Below are positions 12,848-17,610 of a stretch of 17,610 nt of DNA, one piece after another. The position numbers and the translations under genes are program-made. The notes beneath the pieces were generated by a model that searched no databases, was not told the origin of the DNA, and saw nothing but the letters and a program-made list of their open reading frames with translations. The DNA is from CAZDUZ01 sp964508755 (GTDB lineage Bacteria > Patescibacteriota > Dojkabacteria > SC72 > JAFGCJ01). Within the stretch, counting starts at the first letter, position 1, and each line of letters starts with the position of its first letter. The DNA is taken from NCBI GenBank assembly GCA_964508755.1, contig CAZDUZ010000018.1, positions 1-17,610 on the forward strand, read 5' to 3'.

Positions 12848-13021
12848 ATGGTTGACCATTATAAATCTTTGAGAGAGTTGGACAAACTCAGGAACTTTTT
12901 CCACCTCAATCCCTTCTCAAGTATACGTATTCCACAGCTTTCTTTCAACTGGGTTGAGTATTTTGAGTTGAATTCATTCTCAGTTAGAACTAATTTTTTA
13001 ACGAGTACAAAAGGTGCGTAA
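12848..13021 (+). pseudogene. Remnant of the repeated protein tail, copy 2 (57 codons)
   Basis: The frame runs from ATG 12848 (MVDHYKSLRELDKLRNFFHL) to TAA at 13019-13021. It aligns with copy 1 at 7293-7436 over 43 residues with 30 identities. It is too short for an independent domain and looks like the C-terminal end of a longer lost protein, though a real 57-residue peptide cannot be excluded. A GCGTAAT/ATTACGC inverted repeat (13016-13038) covers its stop. The surrounding stretches 12740-12847 and 13022-13160 contain no other gene that I can support. Confidence 0.5.
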
Positions 13022-13038
13022 TATCAATATAATTACGC
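13016..13038. repeat. Small inverted repeat over the stop of tail remnant 2
   Basis: Perfect 7-base arms GCGTAAT and ATTACGC flank a 9-base loop and are followed by TATTTAT. It could act as a weak terminator for plus-strand transcription; the U-tract is poor. Confidence 0.3.
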
Positions 13039-13160
13039 TATTTATAGTTGACTGTACAATGAAAATGCCCATAAATACTAGCTCTTTGCGTGAAAACACA
13101 AAAATATTTTTTGAAAAGTGCTTCAAGTACAACTCCCTTGTTCTGAACAAACTCATGAAC

Positions 13161-13859
13161 CTATTCTGAGTAGTAGAAATCTACAATACCTTCTGCCAAC
13201 ACTTCGTCAGAATTTATGATACGTTTTCCTAAGACTGTATAATCAATTGCTAATGGTAATTCAGTGCATCCCAATATTACTGCTTGTGCTCCATTATCAA
13301 ACATTTTATTAATCAAACTAATATATTCACTTTTATCTGCATCTGCATGTTTACCTGCAATGACTGATCTAATAATATCTTCAATAACTGGTAGTTCTGA
13401 TGCATCTGGTTTCAATAACTCGATCCCAAATTTTTTCAAGGATTCATCATAGAGATTTGAGTTCACTAGTACAGGCGTCCCTAGTAAAGCAACTTTAGTA
13501 TATTTGTAATCAGCACATCTTGTACTAACTAAATCAATCATAGACAAAAATGGAGTTTTCGTAAGTTTTTGAAGCTCAGCTAATAGTATATGAACTGTAT
13601 TTGAAGCGATGCAGATTTTATCAACTTTGGACAAGGTAAAACGATCAACGCACTGTTTCAACATTTCATTAGCAACGGAGATCGACTCTTTGTTCGAAAT
13701 AAAATCAGGTATAGGCAATGATTCAATTATCACATTTGGATAATCATCATTATTTTTTGCTGAGTATTTTTGCTGTGCTAATTGTATGATTTTCGAGTAC
13801 AAATATGCTGTAGCTTGAGGCCCAACTCCTCCAATAATTCCTACAAGTTTATTTCTCAT
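13161..13859 (-). CDS. Aspartate/glutamate racemase family protein with Ser in place of the first catalytic Cys
   Basis: The 232-residue protein has the Asp/Glu racemase fold: nucleotide-like start GIIGGVGPQATAYLYSKII, first active-site motif IASNTVH (S86-N87-T88) and second motif LGCTELPLAI (C198-T199-E200). Two-base racemases carry Cys at both places (xCNTxH and GCTE). The loss of the first Cys, with Asn and Thr kept, suggests a one-base or altered reaction. As I recall, E. coli YgeA (L-Asp/Glu racemase) also lacks one cysteine. The frame overlaps the EamA transporter gene by 11 bases. With the TrpR-like regulator this forms an amino-acid-related operon. The substrate is unknown. Confidence 0.85.
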   Translation of the reverse strand: MRNKLVGIIGGVGPQATAYLYSKIIQLAQQKYSAKNNDDYPNVIIESLPIPDFISNKESISVANEMLKQCVDRFTLSKVDKICIASNTVHILLAELQKLTKTPFLSMIDLVSTRCADYKYTKVALLGTPVLVNSNLYDESLKKFGIELLKPDASELPVIEDIIRSVIAGKHADADKSEYISLINKMFDNGAQAVILGCTELPLAIDYTVLGKRIINSDEVLAEGIVDFYYSE

Positions 13860-14736
13860 CTTTATATACTACTAAAATTATACTTATAATTATTAACACA
13901 CAACCAATCATCTCAGCAAAGCTTGGAATATCACGCAATAAAATTGCAGAAAAGAATAAACCCGCAATAGGTACAAGAGCTGTGAATATACCTGCCTCGC
14001 CCGCCTTAACTTTTTCTAAACCTTTAAACCATAAAATAAAAGAAATGTATGTAAGGAAGACGCCATAATATATTATTGAAGTTATTTGAATTATAGAAAT
14101 ACTTGTAAATGTAGATTGTAATAAATCATAAATCGCTAAAGGAATTATTAATACTGTACTAATAACTGTTACTATTCCTGCTATCTCAAATGGTTTAATT
14201 TTGTAGCTAACTTTTTTCGCAAAAATACTAAAGCAAGCTTCTCCAAAAATTGATAAGAAAATTAATGCACTACCTATAAATAATCCAGAACCCAAATCCC
14301 ATTTTACTGAGTTTGATGTATAAGTAATGAATAAACCGATAACTGCAAGTACAACACCAATAATTTGCTTTAATGTCTGTTTCTCTCTTAGAAAGACTAT
14401 TGCTAATATGGAAATCATGGCAGGTTGTAATGCAGTTAATATACCTGCATAGCTAGAATCAACATATTTTAGACCTAAGAATAAAAAGATTCTATATAAA
14501 ACCGTTCCAAGCAACGCTTGTAGAGATAAATAGAATAAATCTGACTTGGAAATACTTGAAAATGACCTGTTTTTTAATAAAGTAGGCAGAAATAGCAATG
14601 AGGCAATTAATAGGCTAGCAAATGTTGATAGAAATATTGGGAGAGAGTCACTGATAACTTTACCGACAACTACTGAAGTACCAACTATGATCATTGCCAT
14701 AGCCAGATATAAATATGCTGACTTATTTTGCGTCAT
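13849..14736 (-). CDS. EamA (DMT superfamily) transporter
   Basis: The 295-residue protein has ten hydrophobic helices in two EamA repeats. The first begins SAYLYLAMAMIIVGTSVVVGKV and contains the conserved GLKYVDSSYAGILTALQPAMISILAIVFLREK. The second contains YGVFLTYISFILWFKGLEKV and KAGEAGIFTALVPIAGLFFSAILLRD. Both repeats end in the typical helix-Lys/Arg-Glu motif (FLREKQTLKQIIGVVLAVIGL). Members export or import amino acids and other metabolites. Overlaps with both neighbours (11 bases with the racemase-family gene, 14 with the TrpR-like gene) indicate tight translational coupling, so the transported compound is probably the racemase-family ligand, likely an amino acid. Confidence 0.92.
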   Translation of the reverse strand: MTQNKSAYLYLAMAMIIVGTSVVVGKVISDSLPIFLSTFASLLIASLLFLPTLLKNRSFSSISKSDLFYLSLQALLGTVLYRIFLFLGLKYVDSSYAGILTALQPAMISILAIVFLREKQTLKQIIGVVLAVIGLFITYTSNSVKWDLGSGLFIGSALIFLSIFGEACFSIFAKKVSYKIKPFEIAGIVTVISTVLIIPLAIYDLLQSTFTSISIIQITSIIYYGVFLTYISFILWFKGLEKVKAGEAGIFTALVPIAGLFFSAILLRDIPSFAEMIGCVLIIISIILVVYKDEK

Positions 14737-14980
14737 TGTTGGTTTTAATAAACTTAAAATTTCCTTTTTTCAATTCAGTTGCACCACGAGATACAGTCGC
14801 AATACCAACTTTTAATCGGCTTGCAATTTCCCTTTGTGAAATCCCTTGAATTAACATTTGAACAATTAAAAGTCTTTTTTCTAACTCTTCGATTTCATCA
14901 ATAGTAAAAAGACTTTTAACAAAATCATTCACTTGGTCTTCTGTTTTTAAATTGTATATTGCCTTTCTAAGTGTTTTCAT
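14723..14980 (-). CDS. TrpR-like (YerC/YecD family) transcriptional regulator
   Basis: The 85-residue all-helical protein matches the TrpR-related YerC/YecD family. It has LRKAIYNLKTEDQVNDFVKSLFTIDEIEELEKRLLI and the helix-turn-helix ISQREIASRLKVGIATVSRGATEL (about 47-70), as in Trp repressor. It heads the operon with the EamA transporter and racemase-family gene and overlaps the former by 14 bases. A near-palindrome TGTTCTAGTACA (14980-14991) touches its start codon and contains CTAGTAC, a sequence close to the E. coli TrpR operator half-site. Autoregulation by an amino acid or related ligand is inferred. Confidence 0.9.
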   Translation of the reverse strand: MKTLRKAIYNLKTEDQVNDFVKSLFTIDEIEELEKRLLIVQMLIQGISQREIASRLKVGIATVSRGATELKKGNFKFIKTNNDAK

Positions 14981-14991
14981 GTTCTAGTACA
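14980..14991. promoter_or_regulatory. TrpR-like operator candidate TGTTCTAGTACA
   Basis: The 12-mer is palindromic except for one pair of positions (TGTwCTAGwACA). It lies over the predicted transcript start and the start codon of the TrpR-like gene. It shares CTAGTAC with known trp operators; binding is inferred. Confidence 0.4.
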
Positions 14992-14992
14992 T

Positions 14993-15001
14993 ATTATATC
15001 A
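14993..15001 (-). promoter_or_regulatory. Extended -10 promoter of the TrpR-like operon, nearly leaderless
   Basis: The minus strand reads TGATATAAT, an extended -10. The predicted start near 14986 leaves only about 6 bases before the ATG at 14980, so the transcript would be almost leaderless. Confidence 0.55.
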
Positions 15002-15008
15002 TAAGAAG

Positions 15009-15014
15009 TATAAT
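15009..15014 (+). promoter_or_regulatory. -10 element of the divergent 93-residue-protein gene
   Basis: A plus-strand TATAAT lies 28 bases before the ATG at 15042, with a predicted start near 15021. No -35 is evident. The site is back to back with the TrpR-like promoter, so both may be controlled together. Confidence 0.4.
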
Positions 15015-15041
15015 ATTTAAATTGTATGTAAGAAAATAATT

Positions 15042-15323
15042 ATGTCTCAATTCTCTCAAGAATATCTCGGTGTAGTTCGTAAAGTGTTTGAGAAAAAGTA
15101 TAATCGATCACTCACAATTGATGAGGTCGAACTTTTTGCCGAACGACTTCTCAATTTCGGTAAAGTCATACAAAATTTCTACAAACGCAAAAAAGAAAAA
15201 TATGGGGATAAATATGAAGTTTGGTTTGAGGAATTTTCGGAACAAGCAAAGGATAAAGAGAGTAGAAATGCCTATGAACTTAGCACAAAACAAGCTCGAA
15301 CCAAAGCTAAAGTCAAAAAGTGA
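15042..15323 (+). CDS. Small charged hypothetical protein, 93 residues
   Basis: The protein has EYLGVVRKVFEKKYNRSLTIDEVELFAERLLNFGKVIQNFYKR followed by a very basic tail (STKQARTKAKVKK). The N-terminal pattern, with a Y-R-S-L-T-x-D-E-V turn and then a long helix with LxxFxxxxxxF, resembles small proteins I recall beside recombinase genes in Patescibacteria mobile elements; this is memory of a pattern, not a search. It has its own -10 (15009-15014) and ends in TGA, which confirms that TGA is a stop here. An attachment-like repeat begins 3 bases after its stop. A second GCTCGAACCA lies inside its coding region (15294-15303). Confidence 0.6.
   Translation: MSQFSQEYLGVVRKVFEKKYNRSLTIDEVELFAERLLNFGKVIQNFYKRKKEKYGDKYEVWFEEFSEQAKDKESRNAYELSTKQARTKAKVKK
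15294..15303 (+). repeat. GCTCGAACCA motif inside the 93-residue-protein gene
   Basis: This exact 10-mer encodes the Ala-Arg-Thr part of the tail (KQARTKAK). It is 42 bases from the next copy at 15336-15345. It may be chance, or a duplicated half of a recombination site. Confidence 0.3.
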
Positions 15324-15325
15324 CA

Positions 15326-15345
15326 GATTTCTACGGCTCGAACCA
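15326..15345 (+). repeat. Attachment-like direct repeat GATTTCTACGGCTCGAACCA
   Basis: It matches 12720-12739 at 19 of 20 bases and marks the right end of unit B, about 190 bases from the tRNA-Gln gene. Between here and the tRNA are two further TTCGAAC stretches (about 15398-15404 and 15467-15473) that look like degenerate T-arm pieces. No gene is seen in 15346-15536. Confidence 0.6.
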
Positions 15346-15536
15346 ATATGATATTCAGTCAACCATATACTCTGTACAGATTGCATAGTAAATGGGATTC
15401 GAACATATGAAAATACCGTTAACACAAGTGAAATCGTATATGAACACTAACCCAGCAATTAGGACTTCGAACCGATTTAAAATTGAAATAGCCCATGAAA
15501 TCAAGGCTTTGACGTGGTATTAAAAATGTGAAAAAC

Positions 15537-15610
15537 TGGTTGCGGGACCAGGATTCGAACCTGGGTTAGATGATCCAGAGTCATCCGTCCTACCACTAGA
15601 CGATCCCGCA
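15537..15610 (-). tRNA. tRNA-Gln (anticodon CUG), CCA encoded
   Basis: The minus strand folds as a full cloverleaf. The 7-bp acceptor stem is TGCGGGA/TCCCGCA, the D-arm contains TAGTGGTAG, the anticodon arm is GATGA-CTCTGGA-TCATC with CTG at positions 34-36, and the T-arm is CCAGG-TTCGAAT-CCTGG. The discriminator A is followed by genomic CCA. A U-rich stretch follows the 3' end (GTTTTTCACATTTTTAA). It lies next to gltX and its neighbour on the same strand. tRNA genes are common integration targets, and this one borders the accessory region. Confidence 0.95.
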
Positions 15611-15652
15611 CCATTCAAATTTCATACGCAACAAAACATCTAAACGCTGGAA

Positions 15653-15661
15653 ATTGTATCA
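15653..15661 (-). promoter_or_regulatory. Extended -10-like promoter for tRNA-Gln
   Basis: The minus strand reads TGATACAAT, with the TGn extension and 5 of 6 -10 positions. The predicted start is near 15646, about 36 bases before the mature tRNA 5' end. No good -35 is visible. Confidence 0.35.
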
Positions 15662-15708
15662 TAAATAGCAACATACCGGGATAAGCGATTCCTCTCTTCC
15701 ACAGCTTG

Positions 15709-16746
15709 CTAATGCAAGAAAGAATCAGCATCTAACTTACCTTCACCAATTTCACCAGCTCCAACCATTGAAAGCATTGCTGATTCTGCAAAAGCAATAT
15801 TCGTCAAATGCTTCACATGATCACTATCATCTTTTGAAAAACCCTGTTCTTTCGAAAATACCTCTATAATTGACTTTGCATCTTGCGTCTTTCTTAATTG
15901 AAGAGCAATCCACGTGTATAAAACCGAAAGATCATAATACTTGGGATACGCCTGCGACATCTGCGAGAATTGCACTAAGGTCGGTAAACCATGTTCTTCA
16001 AGATACACTATATGTTCAGGTTGGAAATTACCATGCACGGTTCCAAGCACCAAGGGTTTTGTATCAATAAAAGCAATTGCTTTTTCAAGACACTTTCTAG
16101 CCATTTTCGAGAATTCCTCGCTCAATGAACCCTCTCCTGAAAAACGTTTTTCATACTCTTCGTAGAGTTTCTCCGCCTCCGCTTTAAAAATTTTGTTGAA
16201 ATCAACTGACTTTGCAGCAGTACTTAACGGTAACGAAAGATCAGGAAGATTTACAATGTTTTGAAGAATAGCTATCAGCGTCCCCGACCACTTACTGATA
16301 CCCTCATCCCCAGAAAGGAGAGAGGACGCCAGTACTTTCCCTTCAACAAGAAAACGGGCATACCCATAAATCGCTACACCGTCAATTCGGGTATCAAACA
16401 CTTCCTCAGGACCAGGAGGTATTTGAAACGTTTCTGTTTCCCCATAAGGAAATTCATTCCAGAGCGCACTGAGAACAGCCACCTCATTTTTGATCTCAAG
16501 AATCCGGCTCGCTGGTATCTCAAAATTACTCGTACGGTTTTCAACTTGACCATATCCCATTTTTACCCAGTAAGGCATTCCCTCTTTCTCCACGTGATAG
16601 GTAAAAGTACCATGAGACTCGTTTCCCGTTAGTTGCAAGACATCGTACCCTTTTTGAAAAAGAAATACGCGAAGCTTTTCATCAATTTGTTTGTACGATT
16701 CTTGAGTGGTGGAAGAACTATGTTGTTGAAGGTTCGATTGGTTCAT
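15709..16746 (-). CDS. APH/choline-kinase-fold protein with degenerate catalytic site
   Basis: The 345-residue protein (start at ATG 16746, MNQSNLQQHSS) resembles the phosphotransferase (APH) superfamily. It has the N-lobe Lys in PYWVKMGYG (K62), a helix Glu in LEIKNEVAVLSAL (E88), and the C-lobe segment VLGTVHGNFQPEHIVYLEEHGLPTLVQFSQ followed by YPKYYDLSVLYTWIALQLRK. The catalytic HGD is HGN (position 240) and the metal-binding Asp of the I-D-W/DFG-like position is replaced in LVQFSQ, so ATP-phosphotransfer is doubtful. The chosen start overlaps the gltX 3' end by 29 bases; a farther ATG at 16800 would overlap by 83. The frame is followed by the tRNA-Gln promoter. The conserved fold with lost residues suggests a pseudokinase or binding protein. 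Confidence 0.7.
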   Translation of the reverse strand: MNQSNLQQHSSSTTQESYKQIDEKLRVFLFQKGYDVLQLTGNESHGTFTYHVEKEGMPYWVKMGYGQVENRTSNFEIPASRILEIKNEVAVLSALWNEFPYGETETFQIPPGPEEVFDTRIDGVAIYGYARFLVEGKVLASSLLSGDEGISKWSGTLIAILQNIVNLPDLSLPLSTAAKSVDFNKIFKAEAEKLYEEYEKRFSGEGSLSEEFSKMARKCLEKAIAFIDTKPLVLGTVHGNFQPEHIVYLEEHGLPTLVQFSQMSQAYPKYYDLSVLYTWIALQLRKTQDAKSIIEVFSKEQGFSKDDSDHVKHLTNIAFAESAMLSMVGAGEIGEGKLDADSFLH

Positions 16747-17610
16747 GGGGGGCAGATAAGAATTTAAGTGCATCTGCAACATACATATCACAACGTTCAA
16801 CCCCCATTACTTCCATACATTCAAATAATGGAGGGCTCATCCGTCTTCCCGTCACCGCAATACGAAGCAACATAAAAAGATCTCCGTGTTTCCATCCAAG
16901 TTCATCAGCGGTAGCACGAACCGTCGATTCCCAACTCTCTTGTTTCCACTCTTTTTCTATGACAGGTTTGAGATTCTTCCATAGCAATTCTAAGGCTTCC
17001 GGAAGTTTTTCGTATGAAAGTGTCGCTAAGTCCTCGACGTTATAATTCAAACGATCTTCATAAAAAAATCGTACCAAGTCAGGCACCTCGGATAGAATCT
17101 TGATACGGTCATGGATCAAGGTAATAATGCGGGTAAAATGCTTTCTATTCTTCTTCCATAAGGGGAGCATGGTATTAAGATCTTCTCGAAGTTTAAGCTC
17201 CCATTCTTCCTTCTCAACATACTGATCGGTAATAAGGTCAGGCAACACAAATCTTTCTGCCCAATCTATAATCCGCTCTGCAAGTTTCTCAGGGGTAAGT
17301 TTTCTAATATAGTAACCATTAAAATGATCGAGCTTTTCTGGTAAAAACCGTGCTCCTGATTTTTGAATTCTCCGTACATCGAAAAGGTTCAACAGTTCTT
17401 CACGAGAATATATTTCATCACGGTTTCCTTCAGGGCCACTGGGAGCCCATCCGAGAAGCACGAGAAAATTCCATAATGCCTCATTGAGATACCCTTTACG
17501 TAAATATTTGTGCGCAGTATTCGATCCTCCTCTTTTCGATAATTTCTTACGTCCATCAGGATTGAGAACATTCGGGGCTTGTACTAAATACGGCATATCC
17601 CATCCAAGTG
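16718..17610 (-). CDS. gltX: Glutamyl-tRNA synthetase, N-terminus outside the window
   Basis: The frame is open through the window edge (LGWDMPYLVQAPNVLNPDG precedes KKLSKRGG), so about 297 C-terminal codons are present and the ATG at 17596 is internal. KLSKR is the class I KMSKS motif. It is followed by the GluRS-typical LRKGYLNEALWNFLVLLGWAPSG, SREELLNLFDVRRIQKSGARF and LDHFNGYYIRKL, then the anticodon-binding helical domain ending in FMLLRIAVTGRRMSPPLFECMEVMG. The protein attaches glutamate to tRNA-Glu. In lineages without GlnRS it also charges tRNA-Gln for later amidation by GatCAB, which would link it to the nearby tRNA-Gln; no gat gene is in view. Its end overlaps the following gene. 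Confidence 0.95.
   Translation of the reverse strand, partial: LGWDMPYLVQAPNVLNPDGRKKLSKRGGSNTAHKYLRKGYLNEALWNFLVLLGWAPSGPEGNRDEIYSREELLNLFDVRRIQKSGARFLPEKLDHFNGYYIRKLTPEKLAERIIDWAERFVLPDLITDQYVEKEEWELKLREDLNTMLPLWKKNRKHFTRIITLIHDRIKILSEVPDLVRFFYEDRLNYNVEDLATLSYEKLPEALELLWKNLKPVIEKEWKQESWESTVRATADELGWKHGDLFMLLRIAVTGRRMSPPLFECMEVMGVERCDMYVADALKFLSAPHEPIEPSTT

Noticed and set aside
16261..16632. 123-codon plus-strand open frame
   Set aside because: Lies fully antisense to the APH-fold gene and gives a low-complexity basic peptide; a shadow.
1..17610. CRISPR array or alternative genetic code
   Set aside because: No regularly spaced repeats of 25-40 bases were seen, and TGA ends real genes (for example 15321-15323) rather than being read through.

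Overview
The window reads like a chromosomal segment of a small-genome bacterium of the Candidate Phyla Radiation (Patescibacteria). This assignment is an inference. It rests on compact gene packing, almost no Shine-Dalgarno sequences before start codons, several extended -10 promoters (TGnTATAAT), many lineage-specific small proteins, a DUF5320/DUF134 pair and a heliorhodopsin. TGA is used as an ordinary stop (for example at 15321-15323), so this is not one of the UGA-as-glycine lineages.

Left, core-like part (1-7251). A minus-strand cluster runs heliorhodopsin (1441-2205), short MscL mechanosensitive channel (1089-1397) and a membrane-anchored repetitive protein (1-1071, cut by the window edge). 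Next come a DUF456 membrane protein (minus) and, divergently, an ABC-F ATPase (plus), then a hypothetical protein on the minus strand whose stop codon abuts the ABC-F stop. A plus-strand operon of two small one-TM proteins and a radical SAM/SPASM enzyme follows, and then a convergent HD-domain protein.

Middle, accessory part (about 7290-15350). This stretch is clearly more A+T-rich by eye and appears to consist of two adjacent cargo units. Each begins with a plus-strand remnant of the same roughly 45-residue protein tail (7293-7436 and 12848-13021) and ends on the right with the sequence ACGGCTCGAACCA (12720-12739 and 15326-15345). Unit A carries two regulated promoters. One drives a Gly/Arg/Cys-rich DUF5320 protein, with a strong hairpin separating it from a DUF134 regulator. 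The other drives a five-gene operon: ArsR regulator, thioredoxin, thioredoxin-CcdA-like membrane protein, deacetylase-like/glutaredoxin-like fusion and YibE/F permease. It looks like a metal- or thiol-responsive envelope redox module. Unit B carries a TrpR-like regulator, an EamA transporter and an Asp/Glu racemase-family protein with overlapping reading frames, plus a divergent 93-residue protein.

Right, core-like part (15537-17610). A tRNA-Gln(CUG) gene with encoded CCA adjoins the right border of the islands. It is followed by a protein with the aminoglycoside-phosphotransferase/choline-kinase fold that lacks the catalytic Asp residues, overlapping the 3' end of gltX (glutamyl-tRNA synthetase, cut by the window edge).

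The most interesting points are: the heliorhodopsin-MscL cluster; the tandem island with repeated recombinase-tail-like remnants and repeated attachment-like sites next to a tRNA; the two promoters that share a two-palindrome architecture but differ in operator sequence; and the radical SAM enzyme coupled to two tiny membrane proteins.
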